Source of the DNA: Schleiferilactobacillus harbinensis DSM 16991
GTDB lineage: Bacteria; Bacillota; Bacilli; Lactobacillales; Lactobacillaceae
Length of the DNA stretch: 64,000 nt
NCBI RefSeq assembly: GCF_000425885.1
Contig: NZ_AUEH01000008.1
Span: 25,706-89,705 of the forward strand
Reading direction: 5' to 3'
The position numbers were made by a program, and so were the translations under genes. The notes under the pieces are model-generated. The model saw nothing but the letters and a program-made list of their open reading frames with translations. It searched no databases and was not told where the DNA came from. Each line of letters begins with the position of its first letter. Position 1 is the first letter of the stretch. Shown piece after piece: positions 34,987 through 44,724 of the stretch.

Positions 34987-36351
34987 ATGAAGCTAAGTAA
35001 ATGGGCACTTGCTCTTGGCATTTTTACCAGCGTTGCACTTTTAGCCGGGTGCGGTTCGGGTTCAAGCAATAGTTCAGATGGGGTAACAACAGTTAAAGTC
35101 GCTTGGCGGGCAACAGGTAAGGGCGACAGCATGTACCGGATCTATTCCAAAAAGTGGATTGCTGATTTCGAGAAGAAGAATCCAAAAATCAAGATTTCGC
35201 TGCAACCAATCAACGCGTCAGAAGGCGATTATTTCTCTAAGCTGGATCTGGCAATGAAGTCCGCAGATACCACACCGGATATTGTCAACGAAGATACGTT
35301 CATTCTGCCAGCGGATGCTAAGGCCGGCTACTTGGAGCCATTGGATTCCTATGTGGCAAAATGGTCCGACTGGGATAAGTTCACGGCTGCTTTGAAGAAA
35401 GGCAGTCAAGGTTCTGACGGCAAACAGTATGGTATTCCGGGAACGACAGATGCCCGTGGTATCTGGACTGACCTAGTAGTGACAAAAAAGGCCGGATTAG
35501 CTGCCGATTGGGCACCGAAGAGTTGGGCCGATATTCTCACTGCCGCTAAGAAGATTAAGCAAACGCAGCCGAATGTTATTCCCTTCGCCATGGGTGTTTC
35601 GACGACCAACGGCGAATCTGTATCGATGCAAACATTTGAACAGTTGCTCTACGGTACTGGAGAAACACTATACAACGAAAAAACTAAGAAGTGGAATGTC
35701 AATTCTAAGGGCATCCTGGCCACATTGAACTTTATTAACCAGATTTACAACAAGGATAAAACCGGGCCAAGTTTGTCTGTTGTCATGAGCAGTAATTACG
35801 GTTCTACGATCTTCCAAGATCGGATTCCCAAGAATCAGGTGGGGATGGCCATGGATGGTATCTGGAACACAGGGAATTGGTCCAAGGATGGCGCAGCACC
35901 CATCGCTAATATGACTAAGGTGTTGGCCTTCAACTTGATGCCGACAGAGAAAGGACAGAAACCCGGATACGTAACAATGGCTGGCGGCTGGTCTTGGGCA
36001 TTACCTAAGAATTCAAAGAACAAGAAGGCCGCTTGGACTGTGATGAAAGCCATGAATACAAAGCAGCTAGCAGTGACTCGGGCATTGCAGGAAGGTACGT
36101 TGACAGTTCGTGATGACGCAGCCAAAGATCCTGAATACTTGAAGAAGCCGTTTATTAAAGAGGCCACTCAGGCTCTGCAGAATGCTCACTTCCGGCCCAA
36201 AAACGACTTGTACCCTAAGGTATCGATTGCAATCCAGCAAATGGTTGAGTCGGTAGCTGCCGGTCGGAAATCACCGAGCGACGCCGCTGCTAAGTATGCA
36301 ACTGACGTGAAAGGCATTGTCGGCGATTCAAACACAGATACGCAGAAGTAG
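34987..36351 (+). CDS. ABC sugar-binding lipoprotein (mannoside-locus importer)
   Basis: 454 residues. The lipoprotein signal ends at LLAGCGSG (Cys near residue 22), followed by a CUT1 binding-protein fold (DTTPDIVNEDTFILPADAK, MAMDGIWNTGNW). The ATG at 34987 follows GGAGG. It belongs with the two permeases and GH38 enzyme downstream, so manno-oligosaccharides or mannosylated glycans are the likely ligand. A T-tailed hairpin lies right after the gene. Confidence 0.92.
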   Translation: MKLSKWALALGIFTSVALLAGCGSGSSNSSDGVTTVKVAWRATGKGDSMYRIYSKKWIADFEKKNPKIKISLQPINASEGDYFSKLDLAMKSADTTPDIVNEDTFILPADAKAGYLEPLDSYVAKWSDWDKFTAALKKGSQGSDGKQYGIPGTTDARGIWTDLVVTKKAGLAADWAPKSWADILTAAKKIKQTQPNVIPFAMGVSTTNGESVSMQTFEQLLYGTGETLYNEKTKKWNVNSKGILATLNFINQIYNKDKTGPSLSVVMSSNYGSTIFQDRIPKNQVGMAMDGIWNTGNWSKDGAAPIANMTKVLAFNLMPTEKGQKPGYVTMAGGWSWALPKNSKNKKAAWTVMKAMNTKQLAVTRALQEGTLTVRDDAAKDPEYLKKPFIKEATQALQNAHFRPKNDLYPKVSIAIQQMVESVAAGRKSPSDAAAKYATDVKGIVGDSNTDTQK

Positions 36352-36359
36352 AGAGTGCG

Positions 36360-36396
36360 AGGTGTGGCCCGAGAAAGTGCTGGCCGCACCTTTTTT
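36360..36396 (+). terminator. Intra-operon hairpin / partial terminator after the binding-protein gene
   Basis: GGTGTGGCC ... GGCCGCACC (one G-T pair) then TTTTTT, between binding-protein and permease genes. Confidence 0.75.
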
Positions 36397-36416
36397 ACAA
36401 ATTGGAGGTGTACGCT

Positions 36417-37334
36417 ATGGACGCTTCAAATGTCATTAAAAATAAGCCGCATAAAACACAGCAGCAGAAGACTGAGCGGCGGCTATCAGTTTGGCTGATG
36501 CTGCCCAGTATGATTCTTTTGTTGATATTCTTTCTAACACCGATGATTTTGACCGTGGTATTTTCCCTGACTAATTTATCATTGACGGGGGAGGCCGCAT
36601 CGTCGCTGCACTTTATCGGCTTTCAGAATTATCTGCAAATGTTTAAGGATCCTGCCCTGGCTACGTCCATCTGGAATACGATCGTCTTTGTCCTTTTTTC
36701 CGCGGTCATTGGGCAATGTTTCTTCGGCTTCCTCATTGCCTTCATGATGCGGGGGAAGAACAAGACATTCAGACGAATTATTGGGTTGATCATTATTGCC
36801 GCGTGGGTGACTCCGGAAGTTGTTGTTGGTTTCTGCTGGGTGGCCTTCCTTGGCGATAACGGCACCTTGAATATGCTGGCCCACAATTTATTGGGAATGA
36901 AACCAGTTGCTTGGCTCTACACCTTCCCTATGGTCAGCATCATTATCGCCAACGTTTGGCGTGGTACCGCCTTTTCCATGATGGTTTTCCAGACGGCATT
37001 AGATGATATTCCCCAAGAAGTGGAGGAAGCGGCCGTGATGGATGGCGCGACCCGCTGGCAATTGGTTACCCGAATCACTATTCCCATGGTTAAGGGAACC
37101 ATTGCGACCAATATTATGCTGGTCACATTACAAACATTGGGTGTATTCTCTTTGATTTACACCATGACTGGCGGTGGGCCAGAAAATGCAACGAGTACTT
37201 TGCCCGTCTTCATGTACAAGCAGGCGTTTGTCAGTTACCAATTGGGTTACGGAACTGCAATTTCCCTGGTGCTGTTACTCATTGGTGCATTGGCCAGCCT
37301 CCTGTATATGAAGATCCTCAAGGTCAAAATTTAG
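36417..37334 (+). CDS. ABC sugar importer permease, MalF type (mannoside locus)
   Basis: 305 residues with six helices and an EAA loop (EVEEAAVMDGATRWQLVTRI). The ATG at 36417 follows GGAGGTG; an upstream ATG at 36402 is inside that ribosome site. It forms the channel with the next protein. Confidence 0.93.
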   Translation: MDASNVIKNKPHKTQQQKTERRLSVWLMLPSMILLLIFFLTPMILTVVFSLTNLSLTGEAASSLHFIGFQNYLQMFKDPALATSIWNTIVFVLFSAVIGQCFFGFLIAFMMRGKNKTFRRIIGLIIIAAWVTPEVVVGFCWVAFLGDNGTLNMLAHNLLGMKPVAWLYTFPMVSIIIANVWRGTAFSMMVFQTALDDIPQEVEEAAVMDGATRWQLVTRITIPMVKGTIATNIMLVTLQTLGVFSLIYTMTGGGPENATSTLPVFMYKQAFVSYQLGYGTAISLVLLLIGALASLLYMKILKVKI

Positions 37335-37351
37335 AAGGAGTGTGATTCAAC

Positions 37352-38176
37352 ATGATGAGGGAAAACAAAACCGTGCGTTTTGTTCAATACGTTGTTCTGG
37401 CAGTCATTGCGCTGCTCTTCCTGTTGCCGCTCCTTTGGATGTTGTTCTCGTCCATTGATACGCACGCCATTCAAGCAATTCAACTGCCCAAACAACCGAC
37501 GCTGGCTAACTTTATGGCGATTTTGACCGATAGCAATATTATGCGGTCATTCGGTATCGGATTGCTGGTTTCTGGTTTTCAAGCCATCTTCGTGGTTTTG
37601 ATCAGTGTCTTAGCGGCCTATCCATTATCGCGGTATCCGTTGCCTTGGAAGAAGCCGTTCCTGCTGTCGATCCTATTTTTGACATCATTACCGATGACAG
37701 CGGTAATCGTACCGGTCTATCAGATGTTTCTATACCTGAAGTTCCAGAACTCGTTGATTGCCACAACAGTATTTATGATTTCCACCAGTTTGCCCTACGG
37801 TATTTGGATGATGAAGAACTTCATGGACTCAGTGCCGCATGAGTTGGAGGAAGCAGCCTGGATCGACGGATCAACCGTCTGGGAAGGGGTGCGAAAAGTT
37901 GTTTTACCGTTAATGCTGCCAGGTATCTTTACAATTGGTATTTTCACGTTCACGGGTTCATGGGGAAACTTCTTCGTACCGTTCATTTTGATCACATCAC
38001 CAGAAAAGCTGCCCGCATCAGTTACTATTTTTCAGTTCTTTGGCAACAACGGGTTGGTCAACTACGGCCAACTGGCAGCGTTCTCCGTGCTGTACACACT
38101 GCCGGTCGTCATCCTGTACACCTTTGCGCAACGGTACATGTCTCAGGGGTTCAGCTTTGGCGGTGCAGTGAAATAG
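37352..38176 (+). CDS. ABC sugar importer permease, MalG type (mannoside locus)
   Basis: 274 residues with six helices and an EAA loop (ELEEAAWIDGSTVWEGVRK). The first helix ends in LLPLLWMLFSSID, typical of MalG-like subunits. AAGGAGTG before the ATG; a second ATG directly follows. This importer has no YesL partner in its operon. Confidence 0.93.
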   Translation: MMRENKTVRFVQYVVLAVIALLFLLPLLWMLFSSIDTHAIQAIQLPKQPTLANFMAILTDSNIMRSFGIGLLVSGFQAIFVVLISVLAAYPLSRYPLPWKKPFLLSILFLTSLPMTAVIVPVYQMFLYLKFQNSLIATTVFMISTSLPYGIWMMKNFMDSVPHELEEAAWIDGSTVWEGVRKVVLPLMLPGIFTIGIFTFTGSWGNFFVPFILITSPEKLPASVTIFQFFGNNGLVNYGQLAAFSVLYTLPVVILYTFAQRYMSQGFSFGGAVK

Positions 38177-38196
38177 TGTGAGGAAGGAAGAGTGTA

Positions 38197-41100
38197 ATGA
38201 CTTTAGATGAAACGACGTTTTTGCGAAAAGCCGACCAGCAGCTCGGGTATCTGCATGAGTATTTCTATCGGGACTTTCAGTCGGTAGATGCCCTTGAGAT
38301 CACGGAAGACAAGCGTGAGGACAAACGTTGGCTGCCTGAGAATGCGGAATGGCGGCCAGCTGCGATTGGTGACCACTGGGAGGGACGTGATCGATATTAT
38401 TGGTTACGTTTCAAACTCGCATTACCACAGTATTCTGCTAATCAGCACTATGTCATGCACATGGACTTAGGCCGCACAGGCGGCGGTAACAACTCCGGTT
38501 TTGAAGGCTTGGTTTTCCTAAACGGTGAACCCCACCAAGCAGTAGACAGCAACCATGAAGACATGTATCTCGACCATACCTTTAGCGGCCAGACGTTGGA
38601 TGTGGCCATCAAACTATGGACTGGTTTGGAGGGCGGCGGTGCACCGGTTATTCAGCACTATGTATTGCGAGCGCTGCAGGCCGGCATCATTAATCAAACC
38701 GTGGTGGATTGTTATGACTATCTGTGGAATATGGTCGGTGTGATCCGTGAAATGGATGCCGACGAGCCCTTGAAATATGATTACATCAGCGTGGTGCGTC
38801 AGTCCTTTCGAACTTTTGATTGGGCGCAGGAAACAAGTGCGACAATCGGCGAAACTTGCCAAGAAGTACTGACGCACATTCAGCGCTTCATCCAAGAGCA
38901 TGCCAATCAAAAGAAGCAATATACGATCACTGCAGTGGGCCATACGCATATCGATGTTGCGTGGCTTTGGCGTTTACGCCATACACGGGAGAAGATTGCT
39001 CGGTCATTTTCTACGGTTTTAGAGTTGATGAAAGAATATCCGGACTATCAGTTCTTTCAGTCCACACCGCAGGATTATGCATTCCTGGAAACTGATTATC
39101 CCGACTTGTACAAGCAAATTCTCCAACGGATCAAAGAAGGCCGCTGGGAAGCTGATGGGGCTACGTGGTTAGAACCGGATACCAACCTGCCCAGTGGAGA
39201 GTCGCTGACCCGGCAATTTCTATACGGCATGGGGTATTTCCACGACAAACTGAATGCCAAACAGCATGTGCTGTGGCTGCCTGATGTATTCGGCTATTCA
39301 GCTGCCTTACCGCAAATCCTGCAAGAGTTTGGTATCCCCAACTTTATGACGACCAAAATCAGTTGGAATGATACGAATCGCATGCCCCATGACACCTTTT
39401 ACTGGCGAGGAATTGATGGCTCACGGGTATTGACCCATTTCATCACCACGGTAGAATCAGACGCTGACTTTAATGATCCGATGCAATGGCGCTATACGTA
39501 CAATGGTGATATTACACCGCGGACTGTGTTGGGGACGTATCATGTGTATGCTGACAAGCAGATTAATGATGATTTGCTGCTGAGCTATGGATATGGCGAT
39601 GGTGGTGGCGGCCCGACTCGGGAACAAATTAAGAATATCGATATTATTAATCAGTTGCCTGGCATGCCCACTGTGAAGAATGGTCGAGTGGATGATTACT
39701 TTGCCCGATTGCAGGATAAACTGCACCACACTGATGCACCAGTCGCTGAATGGGACGGCGAATTGTATCTCGAATATCATCGGGGAACGTATACGTCGCA
39801 GGCGAACATCAAGAAGTGGAACCGAACAGCAGAATATGCGCTGCGTCGGTTGGAAATGAGTTATGCGACGGCCTATGTTGAGCAGGACGTCCCGTATCCG
39901 CATCAAGAGATTCGGGACTTATGGATCATCTTGCTGCGCAATCAATTCCATGATATCCTGCCGGGTTCTGCAATTCATGAAGTGTATGATGATGCTCGGG
40001 AAGAATTCAAGCAGTTGTTTGCCGGGGTGGCTGATTTAGAAGCTAAACTCAATCAGCAAGTGACGACGTCGCAGGCCGGCCAAGTCGTTGCCCGCAACTT
40101 TTTGCCATGGGATGTTGAAACGCTGATCAAGTTATCTGATGCTGACCGGGATGGCGCGGTTAATACGGCCAATGGTGCGTATGCTTTGGCAACTATCCCC
40201 GCGCTGGGCAGTGCCGTCGTAACTGGGAAAACGCCGCCGCAACAGAAGACAGCCGTGGTGAGCAACAACACAGTGCGCACTTCGTATTATCAAGTCACTT
40301 ATGATGCCACGGGACTGCTGACTTCAATTACAGATATTCGCAATCACCGGGAGGTTCTGGATACGACGTTGGGCGGCAACGTACTGACCCTGTATGAGGA
40401 CCGGCCGTTAGACTACGATAATTGGAATATTGATGTTGATTATCCTGAAAAGGCGAAGCAGTTACAGGCGCAATCGGTGGATGTCGTTGAGAATAATCCT
40501 CTGTTTGTGGATTTGGCAGTCCACTACGCCTTCGGCCAATCAACGATGACGCAAGTTATCCGGTTGTATGCATTCTCTCCGCGCATTGATTTCATTACCG
40601 ACGTTGACTGGCATGAACGACAGGTGTTATTGCGCACTGCATTCAACACAAACATCGTATCCGACAGCGCCCGGTATGATATTCAATATGGCAACGTCAC
40701 CCGCGCCACGAATGATAACACGAGCTGGGATCAAGCCAAATTTGAAACGGTTGGTCACAAGTGGGCGGATTTATCAGAGCGCGATTACGGCGTGGCATTA
40801 TTGAATGATTGTAAATATGGCTATCGGGTCAAGGGCAAGCAAATGTCTTTGACGCTGCTCAAGTCAGGCGATTATCCAGATACGACCGCTGATGAAGGCC
40901 AGCATACATTCACCTACAGTTTGCTGCCGCATGAAGGCGACTTTATTACCGGTGAAGTGGAAAAGGCTGGCGAGGAGCTGAACGACCCAGTTGCCCTCCT
41001 GACTGACGTTGATCAGGATTCATTAACTCCCTTGTTTGAATTGGACAGTGAAACTCCTGTTGCATTGGATGCTGTTAAAATCAGTGAAACTGGTAACGAT

Positions 41101-41295
41101 TTAATTGTCCGGTGTCATGATTATACCGGTACAACGGGGACCGTGATGCTGAAACCGCACTTTAAGTATGATGCGGTACAGCGTGCTCATCTCAACGAGC
41201 AGGAAGCGGAGGCGCTGACGCCTGATGAAAATGGCAATGTATTGGTGAACTTCAAGCCATATAAAATTGTGACATTACGGTTCACTCTAGGATAA
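38197..41295 (+). CDS. GH38 alpha-mannosidase
   Basis: 1032 residues, the usual bacterial GH38 length. The zinc and catalytic motifs are clear: GHTHIDVAWLW with His249, His251 and Asp253, and WLPDVFGYS with Asp363 as nucleophile. The long C-terminal half is the beta-rich GH38 middle/C region. There is no signal peptide, so it hydrolyses alpha-mannosides inside the cell. It is in one operon with a CUT1 importer and, after a hairpin, a fructo/mannokinase. Substrate may be plant or yeast alpha-manno-oligosaccharides. Linkage is not readable. AAGGAAGAG before the ATG. Confidence 0.95.
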   Translation: MTLDETTFLRKADQQLGYLHEYFYRDFQSVDALEITEDKREDKRWLPENAEWRPAAIGDHWEGRDRYYWLRFKLALPQYSANQHYVMHMDLGRTGGGNNSGFEGLVFLNGEPHQAVDSNHEDMYLDHTFSGQTLDVAIKLWTGLEGGGAPVIQHYVLRALQAGIINQTVVDCYDYLWNMVGVIREMDADEPLKYDYISVVRQSFRTFDWAQETSATIGETCQEVLTHIQRFIQEHANQKKQYTITAVGHTHIDVAWLWRLRHTREKIARSFSTVLELMKEYPDYQFFQSTPQDYAFLETDYPDLYKQILQRIKEGRWEADGATWLEPDTNLPSGESLTRQFLYGMGYFHDKLNAKQHVLWLPDVFGYSAALPQILQEFGIPNFMTTKISWNDTNRMPHDTFYWRGIDGSRVLTHFITTVESDADFNDPMQWRYTYNGDITPRTVLGTYHVYADKQINDDLLLSYGYGDGGGGPTREQIKNIDIINQLPGMPTVKNGRVDDYFARLQDKLHHTDAPVAEWDGELYLEYHRGTYTSQANIKKWNRTAEYALRRLEMSYATAYVEQDVPYPHQEIRDLWIILLRNQFHDILPGSAIHEVYDDAREEFKQLFAGVADLEAKLNQQVTTSQAGQVVARNFLPWDVETLIKLSDADRDGAVNTANGAYALATIPALGSAVVTGKTPPQQKTAVVSNNTVRTSYYQVTYDATGLLTSITDIRNHREVLDTTLGGNVLTLYEDRPLDYDNWNIDVDYPEKAKQLQAQSVDVVENNPLFVDLAVHYAFGQSTMTQVIRLYAFSPRIDFITDVDWHERQVLLRTAFNTNIVSDSARYDIQYGNVTRATNDNTSWDQAKFETVGHKWADLSERDYGVALLNDCKYGYRVKGKQMSLTLLKSGDYPDTTADEGQHTFTYSLLPHEGDFITGEVEKAGEELNDPVALLTDVDQDSLTPLFELDSETPVALDAVKISETGNDLIVRCHDYTGTTGTVMLKPHFKYDAVQRAHLNEQEAEALTPDENGNVLVNFKPYKIVTLRFTLG

Positions 41296-41311
41296 GGAAT
41301 CAGCAACGATT

Positions 41312-41346
41312 GAGCCGCACTTCATTTTGTGCGGCTCTTTATTTTT
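41312..41346 (+). terminator. Terminator after the GH38 gene
   Basis: GAGCCGCAC-TTCATTTT-GTGCGGCTC then TTTATTTTT. The ROK gene 16 bases later has no clear promoter, so read-through is likely. Confidence 0.85.
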
Positions 41347-41362
41347 GAATGGAGGTCTTTGT

Positions 41363-42253
41363 ATGTATGCGGCAATTGAGGCAGGCGGTACTAAGTTCGT
41401 ATGTGCGGTGAGTGATCACCAGCTTAATATCGTGGAAAAGATTCGAATTGCGACGACGGATCCGCAACAAACGCTAAGGCGGGTCTTTGCTTTTTTAGAT
41501 CAGTACGACATCGAAGCCATTGGTGTTGGCGCATTTGGCCCGCTTGATTTAGATAACCAATCAAGTCATTACGGGTACATCACAACAACACCAAAAGCAG
41601 GGTGGCAGGAGTTCAATTTTCTTGGTGTACTTAAAGGCCATTTCGAGGATATTCCAATCATTTTCACTACGGATGTCAATATTGCCGCTGTTGGTGAACA
41701 GCGACTAGGGGCCGGTCGCGGCGCCCAAAATGTTGCCTATTATACAGTGGGGACTGGCATCGGGATGGGCTTTCTCTATCACGGGGCGTTGTATGACGGC
41801 CGGGGGAATTTAGAAGCCGGCCATATTCTGGTGCGCCGTTCCAATGAGGATAAGTTTGCCGGCGTGTGCCCGTATCATCGTGATTGCTTGGAGGGAATGG
41901 CTTCCGGGCCAGCGATGGAGAGCCGGTGGGGGTTAAAAGGGGCAAATATTCCCACTGATTCATTTGCTTGGCGGCTTGAAGCTAATTATCTCGCCCAGGC
42001 ATGTATGATAACGACGCTGTCTTTATCACCAGACATCATTATTTTTGGTGGAGGTGTGTCTAATCGGTCAGAATTATTTCCCTTGATTCGCAGCGAGTTT
42101 TCTAAGATCTTGGGCGGATATGTCACGACCCCCAATTTGGCGCATTATATCGTTCATGCCGCATTAGGCAATGATGCCGGAATTGTTGGCGGATTGTTGC
42201 TGGCGAAAGATGCAGCGGTCAAAGTCAGCACTTCAGCGTTAGCGCCGGACTGA
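41363..42253 (+). CDS. Zinc-type ROK fructokinase/mannokinase
   Basis: 296 residues beginning MYAAIEAGGTKFVCAV. EAGGTK is the ATP motif, GAFGPLD and a catalytic Asp in FTTDVNIAAVGE follow, then GHILVRR ... CPYHRDCLEG, the His/Cys zinc site of bacterial fructokinases (ScrK/GmuE group). It phosphorylates fructose and often mannose at C6. Behind the alpha-mannosidase, mannokinase activity makes sense: released mannose becomes mannose 6-phosphate. The ATG at 41363 follows GGAGGT; the longer frame from 41327 runs through the terminator. Confidence 0.92.
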   Translation: MYAAIEAGGTKFVCAVSDHQLNIVEKIRIATTDPQQTLRRVFAFLDQYDIEAIGVGAFGPLDLDNQSSHYGYITTTPKAGWQEFNFLGVLKGHFEDIPIIFTTDVNIAAVGEQRLGAGRGAQNVAYYTVGTGIGMGFLYHGALYDGRGNLEAGHILVRRSNEDKFAGVCPYHRDCLEGMASGPAMESRWGLKGANIPTDSFAWRLEANYLAQACMITTLSLSPDIIIFGGGVSNRSELFPLIRSEFSKILGGYVTTPNLAHYIVHAALGNDAGIVGGLLLAKDAAVKVSTSALAPD

Positions 42254-42275
42254 TTTCGGTTGGCGGCGTAAATTA

Positions 42276-42324
42276 AAAGGAATCCGCTTTGCTCGTATGA
42301 TTACTGAGCTCGGCGGATTCCTTT
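42276..42324. terminator. Bidirectional terminator between ROK and esterase genes
   Basis: AAAGGAATCCGC ... GCGGATTCCTTT between convergent genes. Confidence 0.87.
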
Positions 42325-42352
42325 AGCATCATGGTAATTTTAAATGTTTTTC

Positions 42353-43408
42353 CTACTCCTCATCGATAAATTTCAGCGCCTCCCGCAAACTATCCTCAGC
42401 TTGTACATAATCGCCAACCTTATCCATAAACGCATGCACCATCCCGTTATACCGGATATAACGAATATCGCCGCCAGCTGCCTTCACCTTGTTGTAGAAT
42501 GCTTCACCCTGGAAACGGAGCGGATCAAACTCGCCTACCACGAACAGCGTGCGCGGCAATTTAGCCAGCAGCTCAGAAGGCGCATTCAGTGGTGAAATAT
42601 ACCAACTTTCTGGATCAGCGTCCCCGACATACCATTGATCGATCAACGGGCTGCTCTGGGCAAAGCCGCGGATATAATTGGTGATGAGGTCTTGGTCCTG
42701 CGCCGGCTGCCAGTGGGCTGGATCGTCGAATTGCTGGCGCAAAACAGGCCGATGCCCCTGATACGTGACGGGGTACAGGGCTACGGCACTAGCAATGTAG
42801 TTGGTGCCTAATTGCCGATCCAACAGACTCACGACATAGGTGAGATTGCCGCCGGCAGAATCGCCCATGATCGTGATGCGGTGGGCATCAATATGCAGTG
42901 CGGCGGCCTGATGGTGAAGGGCCGTGAGGGTGTTATAGTTATCAATGACATCCTGGGGATAGGGATGCTCCGGGGCCAAGCCATAATCCACGGAAATGAC
43001 GCGGACGCGGCCTTCATCGGCCAGCAGGCGGCAAGGCTGCTCCACGTTGTCCAGGCTGCCGCCGAAGAAGCCGCCGCCGTGGATAAACAGGATTGCGGGC
43101 AGTGTGTCGGCGGCCAGTTCTTTTTGGACATAAGTACGTACGACAACGCCATGCAATTGGGTGTTTTCAATCGTCAACGGATGGCGGACTGTATAGTGGG
43201 CGGTGGGCCAGCCCATCGCGGCCCGGGCGGCTTGGACGTTGGGAATGCCCGAGGGGTCGGCCGGCTGACCAGCCTCCTTAGGGGTGATTTCCGTTTTGGC
43301 GTGGGGGTCGAGAATGCCGGCCGTTTTCTGCCCGGGGACTAATTTAGCCGTATAACTCGTATTCACAACGGGGACGGTGGGTAATAATGATGCTGCTATT
43401 TCTAACAT
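42353..43408 (-). CDS. Alpha/beta-hydrolase of the hormone-sensitive-lipase type (esterase)
   Basis: 351 residues. The oxyanion motif HGGGF (110-114), nucleophile motif GDSAGG (Ser184) and late GEFDPLR and NGMVHAF blocks carrying the Asp and His complete a catalytic triad. Such HSL-type esterases cleave short-chain or aromatic esters. No export signal is convincing. The ATG at 43408 follows AGAGGT; a TTG at 43414 is too close to the site. It lies 15 bases after the MFS gene, and a regulator precedes both. The pair may import and hydrolyse an ester of a plant compound, which is a hypothesis. Confidence 0.87.
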   Translation of the reverse strand: MLEIAASLLPTVPVVNTSYTAKLVPGQKTAGILDPHAKTEITPKEAGQPADPSGIPNVQAARAAMGWPTAHYTVRHPLTIENTQLHGVVVRTYVQKELAADTLPAILFIHGGGFFGGSLDNVEQPCRLLADEGRVRVISVDYGLAPEHPYPQDVIDNYNTLTALHHQAAALHIDAHRITIMGDSAGGNLTYVVSLLDRQLGTNYIASAVALYPVTYQGHRPVLRQQFDDPAHWQPAQDQDLITNYIRGFAQSSPLIDQWYVGDADPESWYISPLNAPSELLAKLPRTLFVVGEFDPLRFQGEAFYNKVKAAGGDIRYIRYNGMVHAFMDKVGDYVQAEDSLREALKFIDEE

Positions 43409-43423
43409 GATCAAGACCTCTTT

Positions 43424-44623
43424 CTAGTTTGTTTCTTGGACAGTTGGCTTTGTCCGTTTTTGGCTGATGACCACGGCGGCGACGATGACGGCTAAAATCA
43501 GGAAACCGATACTGGCGACAACCATGCTGCCAGCGGCTTCGTCCTTGCCGGTCAAGCTGGCGAGCGCGTTCACGATGGTCGGGGAGAGAAAGACACCGAC
43601 GTTAGTCATGATCAGCATGACCGAACTGGCCAGATTCTTAGAGTTGGCTGGTGCGGCCACGTTGATGATTGTATAGATGTAGGGAATACTGACGGCGAAG
43701 CCGATGCCGATGATTACTGTACCAACGGCTACTATGGCGAGGCTGCTCACTGTGCTGACTAAGTAGAAGCCAACGGCCATCAAGATGAAACCGAGAGGCA
43801 GGATCTTATTTTGCAGCAGTTTATAGATGCGGCCGAACAGCAAGCCCATCAACATGGTTACGAGGGTAAACCCGCCGAGAATAGCAGACGCCTGACTGGC
43901 GGTACCAAGATGGTTTGCGGTGAGCAGACCGGCCAGCTTGATGGTCACCACCATGAAGAAGACATAGATGAAGAACGTGAGCAGCGAAATGAGGATCACG
44001 GCGGCATTGATGTGCTGCTTGGTTTTCGGGGTCTGGGCGGTATCTTTCGCCGCTGGTGCCGGCTGATCATTGGGCATCACCAGACCGAACAGGATCATGA
44101 TCGGCAGGGCAATAGCATAGATGAGGAACGTGGCATGCCAGCCAAAGAGGAGCAGATAGCCGACAGCGAAGGACAGCAGGGAACTGCCCAGGGACGAAAT
44201 AGCACTCTGGTAACCCATCATCGCGGCTAATTCATCGCCGCGATAGTAGTCAGAAATGAGGCTGATGGCCAACGAATTGAACGTACCCACGGCAATGCCG
44301 AAAATGAGGCGGGCAGCGAGGACCACGTAATAACTGTTGCTGACGACGGGTACCAGCCCGGATAGTAGGGCCACGGCCAAACCGGTCAAGACGGTACGCT
44401 TGGCCCCAAGCTGGGTGGCGAGCACATTACCCAACACAATCCCCAGAATGATGCCTAAGTTCGGAATCGTAGACAGGGTGTCAACGGCTGAGGCGGATTG
44501 GTCAGAGAACGTTTTGGCCATTAGCGGCAAAGCGGCCGCAATGTTTGGCGCAATCATCAGCATCATGGAGATGGACAGCAGGGCCGCCTTGAACCAAATG
44601 GATGATGGCTTTGAACGGGTCAT
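43424..44623 (-). CDS. MFS transporter linked to an esterase
   Basis: 399 residues with twelve hydrophobic segments and a central loop near 200. It is a paralogue of the MFS protein at 6041-7258: similar order of motifs, for example LAISLISDYYRGDE and YQSAISSLGSSLLSFAVGYL against LAVSLIGDFFSGDE and LQSAISSLGSSLSTFVAGLL. AAGGAGTG before the ATG at 44623; a longer frame from 44653 is not supported. Likely an importer for the esterase substrate. Confidence 0.86.
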   Translation of the reverse strand: MTRSKPSSIWFKAALLSISMMLMIAPNIAAALPLMAKTFSDQSASAVDTLSTIPNLGIILGIVLGNVLATQLGAKRTVLTGLAVALLSGLVPVVSNSYYVVLAARLIFGIAVGTFNSLAISLISDYYRGDELAAMMGYQSAISSLGSSLLSFAVGYLLLFGWHATFLIYAIALPIMILFGLVMPNDQPAPAAKDTAQTPKTKQHINAAVILISLLTFFIYVFFMVVTIKLAGLLTANHLGTASQASAILGGFTLVTMLMGLLFGRIYKLLQNKILPLGFILMAVGFYLVSTVSSLAIVAVGTVIIGIGFAVSIPYIYTIINVAAPANSKNLASSVMLIMTNVGVFLSPTIVNALASLTGKDEAAGSMVVASIGFLILAVIVAAVVISQKRTKPTVQETN

Positions 44624-44724
44624 AATATAATCACTCCTTAACTTGCGAAGCACAGCTGCGTTAATCGCTTACAAGAATGAGTATATTGTGGAACCGCTTT
44701 AAACAGTGGGCGTATTCTGCCGAC

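Noticed and set aside
44661..44673. cre-like site before the MFS/esterase genes
   Set aside because: Only about 12 of 14 positions fit, so I did not list it as a feature of its own.
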